Counted from the first letter of the stretch, positions 52,176 to 61,519 are shown. The stretch: DNA of 64,000 bases from Segetibacter sp. (GCA_028288485.1 JAQBNO010000057.1:27197-91196), one strand, 5' to 3'. Program-made: numbers and translations. Notes: generated by a model not told the origin, from the letters alone.

Positions 52176-55100
52176 ATGAAACCATTCATTGCTTGCCTGA
52201 AAGGTCTTGTCCTTATCGCTGCCGGGTCTTTCGCATTTTTTTCTTTTTCAGACCGGGCGGTTAAACCCCGGATACTTGTCTTTACCAAAACAGCCGGTTA
52301 CCATCATGAATCTATCGCTGATGGAAAGTTGGCTATTAAAAAACTCGGCACGCAAAACAATTTTGATGTGGATACAACCAGCGATGCCGGGCGGTTCAAC
52401 GAAGACGTTTTAAAAAAATATTCAGCCGTCGTCTTTTTAAGCACCACCGGAGACGTATTAAACAGTTTGCAGGAAGCTGCATTTGAACGATACATACAAG
52501 CCGGTGGAGGGTATGTAGGCATTCATGCAGCAGCGGACTGCGAATACGACTGGAACTGGTATGGCAGGTTGGCCGGGGGCTATTTTTTAAGCCATCCGGG
52601 CATACACGACACGTTTCCTAACATTCAAACAGGCGTACTAAATGTAGTAGATGTAAATAACCAGGCTACTAAACACCTCTCGAAAGAATGGACACGCAGG
52701 GATGAATTCTACAGTTATAAAAAACTCAATCCAGACATTAAGGTTTTAATGACTGTTGATGAAAAAACTTTTCGCGGAGGTGAAAATGGAACAAACCACC
52801 CGATGACCTGGTATCATGAATATGACGGCGGAAGAGCCTTTTATACAGCGTTAGGTCATACAAAAGAATCGTTTGCCGATGCTCCTTACCTGAAGCTTGT
52901 TTTAGGTGGAATTCAATATGCAATAGGCGATAATAAAGATCTGGATTTTGCCAAAGCCAAAACATTACTTCCTCCGGATGAAGATCGTTTTTCAAAAGCG
53001 CAACTGGTGTCTGGTGAATTTTATGAGCCTACAGAAATGACCGTACTTCCAAACCTTGACGTTCTCATTCTACAAAGAAGAGGCGAGATCATGTTGTATA
53101 AAAATGCAACCAAAAAGGTAAGGCAGGTGGGTTTCTTCGATGTCTATTCTAAGACCAGCGTGCAGGGAGTAAATGCCGAAGAAGGTATGTTAGGGCTTGC
53201 CAAAGATCCCAACTTTGCCAACAATAACTGGGTGTACATTTATTACAGTCCTGCTGATGTTTCAGTTAACCGCCTGTCGCGGTTTACCTTTAAAAACGAT
53301 ACGCTTGACAAGGCGACAGAGAAAGTAATATTGGAGGTAAAATCGCAACGTGAAATTTGTTGCCACACCGGTGGTTCTATTGCCTTTGGACCAGATAACT
53401 CGTTATTCTTTTCTGCCGGCGATAATTCAACTCCTTTTGACGAAAAAGGCGCCGCTTATGTAAGCAAAGGTTTTGCACCCCTGAACGATTTGCCCGGCCG
53501 GGAACAATACGATGCAAGAAGGTCGTCAGGAAATACAAATGATCTGCGGGGAAAAATTATGCGCATTAAGGTAAAAGATGATGGAACCTACGAGATACCA
53601 GAAGGAAATCTTTTTCCAAAAGGCAACGACAAAGCAAGACCCGAAATTTATGTAATGGGTAACCGCAATCCTTACCGTATATCGGTTGACCAAAAAAATG
53701 GTTATTTATATTGGGGCGAAGTGGGGCCTGATGCGAGAGCGGATAGCTTTAACACCCGTGGTCCCCGGGGATATGACGAGTTGAACCAGGCCCGTAAAGC
53801 AGGATTTTTTGGATGGCCGCTGTTTGTAGGCAATAATATCCCTTATCGTGCATACGATTATGGTACAGGGAAAAGTGGTGCTGCTTTCGACCCTCTACAG
53901 CCAATTAATGACTCGCGGAACAATACAGGCCTGAGAGAATTGCCACCTGTATCAGCGCCCTTTATCTGGTACCCGTACGATGTCTCAACCGATTTCCCGC
54001 AGGTGGGTTCGGGTGGAAGAAATGCAATGGCTGGTCCTGTTTATTATACCGACATGTTTCCTAAGGAAACCCGCCTGCCTGATTACTACAATGGCAAACT
54101 GTTCATGTATGATTGGATAAGAGGTTGGATAAAAGTGGTTACACTGCAACCAAATGGCGACTTTGATAAGATGGAGCCTTTCTTCAGCAAACTGAAAGTG
54201 AATGCACTCATCGACATGGAAGTCGGCCCTGACGGAAAGTTGTATTTATTGGAATATGGCAGTGGCTGGTTTAGTAAAAATGCCGATGCCGGTCTTGCCC
54301 GTATTGATTTTAACAGCGGCAACCGTCCACCCGTCATTTCCGCTATCAGCGTTAACAAGACTTCAGGCTTACTTCCCCTTGCCGTTAAGGCAACGGTAAA
54401 TGCCAAAGACCTTGAGCGTGATAAAGTAACCTATAAATGGAATTTAGGAAATGGCATGACTAAAGAAACAACCACTCCGGAGGTAAATTATGTATACACT
54501 AAAGCAGGACCGTATAAGATTTCTGTCGAAGTAAAAGACAACCAGGGGGCGTCGTCAAAAAGTAGTGTGTTAGATGTATACGCCGGTAATGAAGCTCCCC
54601 AGGTTAAAATTGCGCTGGTTGGTGGCAATAAGTCTTTTTACATGCCCGGAACTGCCGTTAAATACGCAGTAAGTGTCAAGGATAATAATATGACAAAAAT
54701 GGACCCTGCCAACCTATTTGTTTCAGTTGATTATACAGAAGGTTTTGACAAAGCAGCTGCTTCAATGGGTCACCAGCAGGCCACTGCAAACCTTGCCGGT
54801 AAAAGCACGATGCTGTCACTCGATTGTAAAGCCTGTCACAAAGAAGCGGAAAAATCGGTCGGACCTTCGTTTTTACAGGTGTCGCAGAAATATGCAAAAA
54901 GATCGGATGCCACGGGTTACTTAACTGAAAAGATCTTAAAAGGAAGCAGTGGCGTTTGGGGCGAGGTTGCCATGCCGGCACACCCCGCACTTCCACAGGG
55001 CGATGCACGACAGATTGTTTCATGGATCATGTCGCTGTCAAATAAAGACGTGGCCAAAAAATCGCTGCCTCCGTCTGGTGTGATCATCCCTCCCGGTAAT

Positions 55101-55625
55101 ACGACCACCGACACAAAAGGACCTGCCATGAATGCAAAGCCAGCACCTATCATGGTTATAACGGCGAGCTATACCGATAAAGGAGGCACGAATATCAAGT
55201 CTTTAACCGGCACCGGCAGCACTTCGTTGCAAAGTAATACGCTTAGTTTTACAGGTGGCGAAAAGATGAAAGATTTCGGCACCTATAAAATGGGCGCTTC
55301 CACCGTCCTGCTTTTCCCGTCGGAGCAGGGGTGGTTTTCTCCCGGCAATTTTGATCTTACCGGCGTACGTTCGGTAAACCTTAGCTGTGGGTGGCAGGGC
55401 ACTCCTGCTACAGGTTTCGAACTGGAAGCACGACTCGATGCACCAGGCGGCAAACTGCTAGGTAAAGGAAGTTTGCCTGCCCCTCAAAAAGGCCAGCAAT
55501 TTGCAGTGATGCCGATACCACTGCAGCCCGTAGTCGACGGAAAGTTTCACACAATATATTTTATCTATAAAGCAACGGAAGCATTCCAGGGAGGCGTTAC
55601 GTCGCTTCAATTTAACGCTAAGTAA
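52176..55625 (+). CDS. Secreted ThuA / PQQ-type sugar dehydrogenase / PKD / cytochrome c / CBM-like protein
   Basis: A 1149-residue modular protein. After a signal peptide come a ThuA-like glutamine-amidotransferase-fold domain (about 28-250; LVFTKTAGYHHESIADG, GGGYVGIHAAADCEYDW), then a glucose/sorbosone dehydrogenase beta-propeller (about 275-705; GMLGLAKDPNFANNNWVYIYY, CCHTGGSIAFGPDN, MGNRNPYRI). A PKD domain (about 710-800; VTYKWNLGNG) follows, then cytochrome c (haem C884-K-A-C887-H888, axial Met in VAMPAHP) and a CBM6-like beta-sandwich (about 1000-1149). The known family pattern implies periplasmic oxidation of a sugar or glycoside with electrons leaving through the haem. ThuA domains are linked to keto-sugar use, so the protein may join oxidation and later processing. 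Confidence 0.92.
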   Translation: MKPFIACLKGLVLIAAGSFAFFSFSDRAVKPRILVFTKTAGYHHESIADGKLAIKKLGTQNNFDVDTTSDAGRFNEDVLKKYSAVVFLSTTGDVLNSLQEAAFERYIQAGGGYVGIHAAADCEYDWNWYGRLAGGYFLSHPGIHDTFPNIQTGVLNVVDVNNQATKHLSKEWTRRDEFYSYKKLNPDIKVLMTVDEKTFRGGENGTNHPMTWYHEYDGGRAFYTALGHTKESFADAPYLKLVLGGIQYAIGDNKDLDFAKAKTLLPPDEDRFSKAQLVSGEFYEPTEMTVLPNLDVLILQRRGEIMLYKNATKKVRQVGFFDVYSKTSVQGVNAEEGMLGLAKDPNFANNNWVYIYYSPADVSVNRLSRFTFKNDTLDKATEKVILEVKSQREICCHTGGSIAFGPDNSLFFSAGDNSTPFDEKGAAYVSKGFAPLNDLPGREQYDARRSSGNTNDLRGKIMRIKVKDDGTYEIPEGNLFPKGNDKARPEIYVMGNRNPYRISVDQKNGYLYWGEVGPDARADSFNTRGPRGYDELNQARKAGFFGWPLFVGNNIPYRAYDYGTGKSGAAFDPLQPINDSRNNTGLRELPPVSAPFIWYPYDVSTDFPQVGSGGRNAMAGPVYYTDMFPKETRLPDYYNGKLFMYDWIRGWIKVVTLQPNGDFDKMEPFFSKLKVNALIDMEVGPDGKLYLLEYGSGWFSKNADAGLARIDFNSGNRPPVISAISVNKTSGLLPLAVKATVNAKDLERDKVTYKWNLGNGMTKETTTPEVNYVYTKAGPYKISVEVKDNQGASSKSSVLDVYAGNEAPQVKIALVGGNKSFYMPGTAVKYAVSVKDNNMTKMDPANLFVSVDYTEGFDKAAASMGHQQATANLAGKSTMLSLDCKACHKEAEKSVGPSFLQVSQKYAKRSDATGYLTEKILKGSSGVWGEVAMPAHPALPQGDARQIVSWIMSLSNKDVAKKSLPPSGVIIPPGNTTTDTKGPAMNAKPAPIMVITASYTDKGGTNIKSLTGTGSTSLQSNTLSFTGGEKMKDFGTYKMGASTVLLFPSEQGWFSPGNFDLTGVRSVNLSCGWQGTPATGFELEARLDAPGGKLLGKGSLPAPQKGQQFAVMPIPLQPVVDGKFHTIYFIYKATEAFQGGVTSLQFNAK

Positions 55626-55749
55626 AAGATGAGCGGGAATGAGGAATGGTGAAATACTTATCGAGCACCGTTTCTAAATATTTCCGGTTTAGATGTAGGC
55701 TGGTAAAGACCTTTCACTTCGCCAAAATCAATAAAACAAGCCTATTAAG

Positions 55750-55785
55750 CTAAAAAAGCAGCCTCATTAAGGGCTGCTTTTTTAG
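55750..55785. terminator. Rho-independent terminator after the ThuA-sugar dehydrogenase gene
   Basis: CTAAAAAAGCAGCC pairs perfectly with GGGCTGCTTTTTTAG around a 7-nt loop, with A- and T-runs on both sides. Confidence 0.88.
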
Positions 55786-55916
55786 TTTGTTGTATTTTTT
55801 TATGTGCCGGCTTTGGGAATGCTATTAAGCATCCTACTAATGAACGTGAAGATTTTTTTGTTACCAGCGACGCAATTTCTATTTAACATTCTACTAATGA
55901 ACTCGTTTATGCTGTC

Positions 55917-56060
55917 TTGATTTTTAATGTTTTTTTGATACCGGCTTTTTGTACTATAAGAATCATCGTTGCTACGCTCAGTTCAACTTTTAATTCTTTG
56001 ATAGAACTTAGCGTAGCAATTTTTTTTACCCTGAGCGAAGCCGAAGGGTCGCAATCCTTT
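55917..56060 (+). repeat. Dispersed repeat with long hairpin, GTTGCTACGCTC type
   Basis: Poly-T and GATACCGGC, CATCGTTGCTACGCTC, a hairpin TTGCTACGCTcAGTTC (55969-55984) / GAACTtAGCGTAGCAA (56004-56019), poly-T, then CCTGAGCGAAGCCGAAGGG. It is related in layout to the 14-kb element and close in sequence to 63846-63975. Confidence 0.85.
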
Positions 56061-56142
56061 CGGCTGCATTGCCATTGGCAACAAAAGAGTAAAGTTGGTG
56101 CTGTTTTTATCGATTGTGTTATAATACCCGCTTCTAACAACA

Positions 56143-56312
56143 GTTATTGCATAAGGGACATCAGCCGGTTGGGTGCCGGGCGAAGGCGTCCTAAGGTCGG
56201 GACTGAAACCGGCGAAGCGGTTTCAGAAACAAAGTTCCGATGGCAATCGGGAGAGTCGCGTGCAATAACGAAGGCACGCAACTTGAGCTATAAATGATCG
56301 CACTTATAGTTC
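56143..56312. repeat. Nested inverted repeats, structured DNA or RNA candidate
   Basis: An outer 9-bp inverted repeat GTTATTGCA (56143-56151) / TGCAATAAC (56261-56269) encloses CCGG...CCGG, CTGAAACCG (56203-56211) / CGGTTTCAG (56218-56226) and CCGATGGCAATCGG (56238-56251). A further stem, GAGCTATAA (56285-56293) / TTATAGTTC (56304-56312), follows. Such density of stems is not expected by chance. It may be part of a mobile cassette or a noncoding RNA. Confidence 0.5.
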
Positions 56313-56686
56313 ATTTTGCATGGTTCGGTGGCAGCCCCCTAAGGTTCTTGCATTGAACGCCTGCACTGTTGAAAATTGCTTCGTCTGGGTTTAAAAGTCT
56401 CGCATCGGCATTACGCACATTAACAGGAATCAAAATAGTCGGGATGATGAAGAAATGACAAGTAGTTCTTCCTACTGAAAATGGTAATACAACATTGTGG
56501 GCTTTACCTGCGTTAGTTATTAAACTCGCTATAATTGGCGGCTTCACTTTAATAGCTGCGTTACAACCATTTTAAATCTTTGTAATGCTGGCCAAAGACG
56601 GGAGGAACACCTGTGAGAAAAAATGTATTCCAGAATATTTTCCCAGGACGGGGTGTGGTGACCGTAGCCCAAAAAAGACTAAGTGC

Positions 56687-58132
56687 ATGAAAGCTATACA
56701 GAACAGTAACATTGGAACAAAACAAAAAGCGCTTGATATTAATCTTGATCCTGAAATCTACGGCACCTTCGCCGAAATCGGGGCCGGGCAGGATGTCGCT
56801 GCAAATTTTTTCAAGGCCGGCGCTTCGTCCGGTACCATTGCCAAAACCATGTCCGCTTATGATATGCTCTTTTCTGATGCTATCTATGGTGCAGAGAAAA
56901 AGCGTCGTTACGTTAGCGAGAACAGGCTGATAGCAATGCTAGACCGGGAATATGGATTGCTGATTGAACGACTGGCCGAGCAACGTAGTGCAACGACCAC
57001 TTTCTTTGCTTTTTCCGATACCGTTTCAGCACTCAATTACCACAAGACTAATTCGGGACACGGTTGGATGGGTGTGCGTTTTCAACTAAAGCCCGGGGGA
57101 GAGTATAATGATGTGGTGCTTCACGTAAAGTTATCAGATAACGATAATAACCTGCAGCAACAAGCGGTGGGGATTTTAGGAGTAAACCTGATCTATGCCT
57201 GTTTCTATCATAACCGGAATTCGCTGACTTTTTTGCTATCGTTGATGGATGATCTCTCGAAAGACCGGATCCAGATAGACATGATCCGTTTTGAAGGTCC
57301 TGATCTCAGTCACGTGGATAACCGCCTTGTGAGCCTGCACCTCGTAAGGTACGGCTTTTCAGATGCAGCCGTTTTTGGACCCGACGGTAAAAACCTGCAA
57401 CCCTCGGAGGTCTTGTATAAAAAGCACATAGTCGTGGTACGTGGTCGCTTTCGTCCTATCATTAACGTGCATTTAGATATGCTGAGAACGGGCGTCAGGC
57501 AATTTATGGAAGAGCTGGATGTGGACAAAACAAATGTGGTAATCCTGGCCGAACTTACCCTGCAATCGTTGCAGGAAAGGAACGCAGAATTAACCGGTGA
57601 AATAGACGAGAAAGACTTCCTCGATCGGGTTGATATTTTATCTTCACTCGGGCAAATGGTGATGATCTCCAACTTTCATGAGTATTATAAACTGGTGGCT
57701 TACCTGTCAACCATCACAAAATTGAAGATGGGTGTGGTATTGGGTTACCCTAACCTGGAGTATATTTTTTCGGAAGATCATTACCAGGATCTGCCCGGTG
57801 GTATTTTGGAATCTTTTGCTGCTTTATTCAGCCGCAAGGTCAAAGTCTTCATTTATCCTACGTTACGCGATGGGGTGATCTGGAATTGCGAGCGGTTCAA
57901 CCTGCCTCCGCACCTGATAGACCTTTATCGTTACCTCGTTGCCAACAACAAAATAGAAGACATCCTCGACTACAACAAGAATAACCTTAACGTGCGGACA
58001 GATAAAGTTTTACAACTTATAAAACAAGGCCCTGATGGTTGGGAAGAGTTCGTGCCCCACGAAGTAGCTGCTATGATAAAAGAGCGATCTCTCTTCGGAT
58101 ATAACGGTGCAACACTCGTACTGCAAAAGTGA
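56687..58132 (+). CDS. Conserved protein of unknown function (often labelled TonB-dependent receptor by mistake)
   Basis: From ATG 56687 the product has 481 residues. The start YGTFAEIGAGQDVAANFFKAG, GTIAKTMSAYDMLFSDAIYG and the later HGWMGVRFQL, QQQAVGILGVNLIYACF, VRGRFRPIINVHLDML are, as I recall, conserved blocks of a widespread family in Bacteroidota and cyanobacteria. It has no signal peptide and no beta-barrel, so the frequent receptor label cannot be right. No known catalytic motif is seen. Starting at 56585 would add 34 Lys/Cys-rich residues not typical of the family. UPF0158 follows in the same direction. Confidence 0.8.
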   Translation: MKAIQNSNIGTKQKALDINLDPEIYGTFAEIGAGQDVAANFFKAGASSGTIAKTMSAYDMLFSDAIYGAEKKRRYVSENRLIAMLDREYGLLIERLAEQRSATTTFFAFSDTVSALNYHKTNSGHGWMGVRFQLKPGGEYNDVVLHVKLSDNDNNLQQQAVGILGVNLIYACFYHNRNSLTFLLSLMDDLSKDRIQIDMIRFEGPDLSHVDNRLVSLHLVRYGFSDAAVFGPDGKNLQPSEVLYKKHIVVVRGRFRPIINVHLDMLRTGVRQFMEELDVDKTNVVILAELTLQSLQERNAELTGEIDEKDFLDRVDILSSLGQMVMISNFHEYYKLVAYLSTITKLKMGVVLGYPNLEYIFSEDHYQDLPGGILESFAALFSRKVKVFIYPTLRDGVIWNCERFNLPPHLIDLYRYLVANNKIEDILDYNKNNLNVRTDKVLQLIKQGPDGWEEFVPHEVAAMIKERSLFGYNGATLVLQK

Positions 58133-58452
58133 CAGTAGCAACGCGGCAAAGCCCTGTTGCAGGCCAATGTACAATTGGAAGTTGAGGTTATAAAACCAGA
58201 TCGGGCAGTAACAATACTGCGCCCAATAGCAGCGGTCCTTGCAAGCCACTGCTTGTCGCGCCATACTTGCGGGAAAGCAATCTCCTCATGCACGTCGTCT
58301 CGTCTGGACACACAAATGATTGTACGGTAGTTGTTACTTTAGCCGGCACGTTTTATTCCTCTCGTCTGCTGTCCGTATATCTTCAACTATGGATAAGAAT
58401 GGAAAATTCTGCAAAGAAGTATTAATTTTTGAAAAAAGGATATTTTTACGTT
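58133..58452. other. Intergenic region upstream of the UPF0158 gene
   Basis: I see nothing recognisable in these 320 bp. Confidence 0.5.
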
Positions 58453-58932
58453 ATGAATTTACTCCATTTAAGCAAACGGGAACGGTTCTACTACGATGTT
58501 GGTGAAGCTTTAGCTATGAACAATATGCGTTGTTTTATTAACCAGGAAACAATGGAAGTGGAAATTAATGCCGGTGAGGATAGTTATTTTATCGACGATG
58601 AAGATGACCCGGCACAGGAAGCACTGGACAACCCGGATAAGTATTTGCGTATTGAGCCTGTCTCACCACGTGAAGCCTTTAGGGTAATGGCCGACTTTGT
58701 GGAAACGGTGCACGACAAGCACATGCAACAGCGGTTGACAGATGCATTGGATGGAAGAAAACCTTTTGCCAATTTCAATCACCTGGTACACAGTACAAAC
58801 GTGCGTCAACAATGGTTCGACTTTAAAAACAGGGCCTACACAGAAATGGCAAAAGAATGGATCGAGGAAAATGCCAGCCGGGAACTAAAAGAAAAGATAA
58901 AAGCGCTGCCTGCAGTTCGTAGCGTTGAATAA
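58453..58932 (+). CDS. UPF0158 family protein
   Basis: A 159-residue soluble protein. Family features are the Asp/Glu-rich segment around residues 40-60 (SYFIDDEDDPAQEALDNPDKYLRI), FRVMADFVETVHD, LTDALDGRKPFANFNHLV and WFDFKNRAYTEMAKEWIEEN. No catalytic activity has been assigned to the family as far as I know. ATG 58453 is preferred to 58429 because MNLLHLSKRERF is the more natural beginning; eight extra residues would precede it otherwise. It stands alone. Confidence 0.85.
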   Translation: MNLLHLSKRERFYYDVGEALAMNNMRCFINQETMEVEINAGEDSYFIDDEDDPAQEALDNPDKYLRIEPVSPREAFRVMADFVETVHDKHMQQRLTDALDGRKPFANFNHLVHSTNVRQQWFDFKNRAYTEMAKEWIEENASRELKEKIKALPAVRSVE

Positions 58933-59129
58933 CATTAATCCTAAAACTTGTTTAAGGGTTGCCGGGCTTACTTAAATAATATTAAAAGGAGGTCTTCGAC
59001 GCGCACATGAGCGAGGACGGATACATAATTCAGGTACTGTTGACTGTTCTACTTTTCGGGTATACGCGAAACCAGTGTTTGAACTGTTAGACAGGTCGGT
59101 AATTGGTCAAATCAATGCTTCTACATGGC

Positions 59130-59158
59130 GGTGGGGTGCCGGCAGAAGCAAGCCGGCG
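59130..59158 (+). repeat. Short hairpin repeat, copy 1, 3' of the histidine kinase gene
   Basis: GGTGGGGTGCCGGCAGAAGC then AAGCCGGCG; the arms GCCGGC (59138-59143) and GCCGGC (59152-59157) can pair. A second copy at 60571-60600 flanks the kinase gene on the other side. Confidence 0.6.
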
Positions 59159-59188
59159 TGAGCCGTTTAAAGCGGCAAGAGGCAGCAC

Positions 59189-60379
59189 TTAATCAATGGG
59201 GAGGAGTATTTTAAAACTTGCTCCTTCGCCGGGTTTACTTTCGGCCCAAATATATCCGCCGTGGTTTTCTACTACTTTTTGCACAATACTAAGTCCGACA
59301 CCTGTACCGGGATAATCGGAGGAATTGTGTAAGCGGGTAAATACTTTAAAGATATCTTCAGCGTATTCCTGGTCAAATCCAATTCCATTATCTTTTAATT
59401 GAATGAGGTAATACTTTTTATCAGCGGCTTCAACCGGTAGACTTGCCTTTGCTTCACGCCCGGTTACTTCGTGGGAAGAAATTTGTATTACCGGTGCAAC
59501 GTCCGGCATTGTATACTTTATTGCATTGCTGATCAAGTTCTGGAAAAATTGTTGAAACTGGCGACGGCTGCCACGGATTTCAGGTAGGTTTTCAACGATA
59601 ATTTTTACACCTTTCTCTGATACCTCCAGCTCGAGGTCTTCTAAAACGTCGCTGACTTGTTTGTTTAAGTTGATTTCAGTTACTTCGTCTGCACCCTTAC
59701 TAAAATATGAAAAGGTTAATAAATCGTCTATAAGCCTTGTCATCCTGCTGGTGGAATTTTCAATACGTCTAAAAAGTTCCAGCGGTTTTTCTGCAATTTG
59801 TTCTCCCAACTCCTTCTTTAGTTGTTCTATAAAATAACTGACCTTTCTTAAAGGCGCCTGCAGGTCGTGAGATGAAGCATAGGCAAACTCTTCAAGGATC
59901 GTGTTTGATTTGATTAATTCATTATTGAGGTTATTGAGTTGTAGATTGATACTTTTTACTTCTTCAATCTTACTTTCCAGCTGGTCGTGGTAATTTTTCT
60001 TGTCAGTTTGATCCTGCGTAATTTTTACAAAACCTACCAGGTTTCCCTGTTCATCGTTAATTCTTGTTAAGACGACAAAAGCCCAAAATAAGTCGCCATT
60101 CTTTTTTCTACGCCAGTTTTCCGTTTCATACCTGCCCGTTTTTTTTGCCAACTGCACTTCTTCATCAGGCATGTTCTTGTCGCGTAAAAAGTCGGGGAAT
60201 AGCATATTGAAATTTTGACCAATCACATCCTCTGCAGTATAGCCTTTCATTAATTCACAGCCTTTGTTCCAGGTTTGAATGATCGCATTACTATCCATCA
60301 TAAAAATGGCAAACCCTTTTACTTCTGCTACTATCTTCGGAAAATAAGCCTCGAATGGACTCTCACGCATGTTCGTCAA
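59189..60379 (-). CDS. PAS-domain sensor histidine kinase
   Basis: A 396-residue kinase without membrane segments, so a cytoplasmic sensor. PAS/PAC (about 15-128; FMMDSNAIIQTWNKGCELM, then LVGFVKITQDQTD), coiled coil (about 130-165), HisKA with the phospho-acceptor His171 in FAYASSHDLQAPLRKV, and HATPase (about 275-396) with N box LISNAIKYT, G1 LKDNGIGFD, and G2 GTGVGLSIVQKVVENHGG. The PAS fold is of the phytochrome/PAS-kinase type common in Bacteroidota. No response regulator gene is adjacent, so it is an orphan. Ligand unknown. Confidence 0.95.
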   Translation of the reverse strand: MTNMRESPFEAYFPKIVAEVKGFAIFMMDSNAIIQTWNKGCELMKGYTAEDVIGQNFNMLFPDFLRDKNMPDEEVQLAKKTGRYETENWRRKKNGDLFWAFVVLTRINDEQGNLVGFVKITQDQTDKKNYHDQLESKIEEVKSINLQLNNLNNELIKSNTILEEFAYASSHDLQAPLRKVSYFIEQLKKELGEQIAEKPLELFRRIENSTSRMTRLIDDLLTFSYFSKGADEVTEINLNKQVSDVLEDLELEVSEKGVKIIVENLPEIRGSRRQFQQFFQNLISNAIKYTMPDVAPVIQISSHEVTGREAKASLPVEAADKKYYLIQLKDNGIGFDQEYAEDIFKVFTRLHNSSDYPGTGVGLSIVQKVVENHGGYIWAESKPGEGASFKILLPID

Positions 60380-61003
60380 TCATTTAAATAATGAAGAGAT
60401 TAAATTTACGTGCCAATGAGATTGTTAACAAGATGAAAGTATCAGGTTATCTGCACCTAATTTTGAACAGGTCATATAAAGAACCCGCTGTTTTTGGGAT
60501 ACCAGGAAACTAATTTTCCACTTTTACACGTGTCGGTCATTACCTCAATTCGACACTTCTATTCAAGATCGGTGGAGCCGGCAGAAGCAAGCTGGTGTAA
60601 CTTCGGTTCAGGGTTATATTTGTTCGGTATCTTGGTACATATAGTTTCGTACTTTGCTAATTCAGCCTCTAAAGGTTGATTTCTCCCTGGTTACCGATCC
60701 ATTTTGTGCCAAAAACAAAGCAAGTTCCGGGGCATAAATCCCTCCAGCGGAAATAAGCGGTAATCACAACATTAATAACTTCGTTGTAGGCCTTCCCTTT
60801 CGTAAATTATCCTGGCCGCCGCGATAGAGACGGTTCGGACCGGTTACTTTCTTTTGTTAAGTCGAAAATAATGTGACAAACGCCTGTAATAAAGCTTCTC
60901 GGCAAAGCATCTAAGACTAAGCAAACTCCAAAAGATTACTTTTGCTTTAAAGCTTATTCGTAACGGACGCGTTGCAAAAGATGTGTTAACTAAAATAAGA
61001 TCT
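60380..61003. other. Intergenic region between the kinase and the membrane protein genes
   Basis: It contains one short hairpin repeat and no gene. The minus-strand frame 60844-61191 is mostly antisense to the next gene. Confidence 0.55.
60571..60600 (+). repeat. Short hairpin repeat, copy 2, 5' of the histidine kinase gene
   Basis: GGTGGAGCCGGCAGAAGC then AAGCTGGTG; same sequence as 59130-59158 with small changes and a weaker right arm. Confidence 0.6.
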
Positions 61004-61519
61004 ATGCCTAAATTTATCGGGAAAGTTTTCGCTTTGGGGTACATCAGTATAATTTTTCTGCTGATCTGTTGTGCGCTCTCACTCATCTTTTTTGCAATAT
61101 CGGAGCTATGGCACGGCATTAATCCGGCGGCAGCGATAGAGATCAGAGACCGCTTTGATTTTATACTTGAAAGCATTGGCTTATTAACCATTGCTATAGT
61201 GTCCCTTGAACTTGGTCAGACCATACTGGAAGAAGAAGTACTACGCGAATCACATGTGAGTGCACCAACGCGTGTAAGAAGATTCTTATCACGATTCATG
61301 GTTGTGATTATTGTGGCACTTTCTATTGAATGCCTGGTTGCCGTCTTTGAAATTGCTCATAAAGATCCAACTATGCTGCCCCAGGCCGCATCTATTGGTA
61401 TAGCTGCAGGTGTGTTGCTGGCTGCGTGGGGCGTATTTATCAAACTCAATAAAAGCGCGGAAGATTTGGAGCCGGAAGCTATGGAGAGAACTAAGCGCGA
61501 GGATAAAAAACTGGAATAA
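61004..61519 (+). CDS. Four-helix membrane protein of unknown function
   Basis: The 171 residues contain about four membrane segments: FALGYISIIFLLICCALSLI, IGLLTIAIVSLELGQ, FMVVIIVALSIECLVAVF and AASIGIAAGVLLAAWGVFI. Between the second and third is a charged loop (EEEVLRESHVSAPTRVRRFL). The tail is charged (EDLEPEAMERTKREDKK). I do not recognise the family; the layout resembles small inner-membrane proteins such as PsiE. ATG 61004 is preferred over GTG 60983. Confidence 0.65.
   Translation: MPKFIGKVFALGYISIIFLLICCALSLIFFAISELWHGINPAAAIEIRDRFDFILESIGLLTIAIVSLELGQTILEEEVLRESHVSAPTRVRRFLSRFMVVIIVALSIECLVAVFEIAHKDPTMLPQAASIGIAAGVLLAAWGVFIKLNKSAEDLEPEAMERTKREDKKLE

Larger units (their letters stand above)
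55626..56686. other. Long intergenic region with terminator, repeats and a multi-stem structure
   Basis: It contains a terminator (55750-55785), a hairpin repeat (55917-56060), and a nested inverted-repeat structure (56143-56312). Open frames at 55917-56297 (+) and 56311-56547 (-) run through these structures; I do not accept them as genes. Confidence 0.6.

Noticed and set aside
55917..56297. 126-codon frame after the ThuA-sugar dehydrogenase gene
   Set aside because: It translates the hairpin repeat and the multi-stem structure (TLSEAEGSQSF is a typical repeat peptide).
56311..56547. 78-codon minus-strand frame
   Set aside because: It abuts the multi-stem structure and probably belongs to the same noncoding or mobile unit; no domain was recognised, though coding is not excluded.
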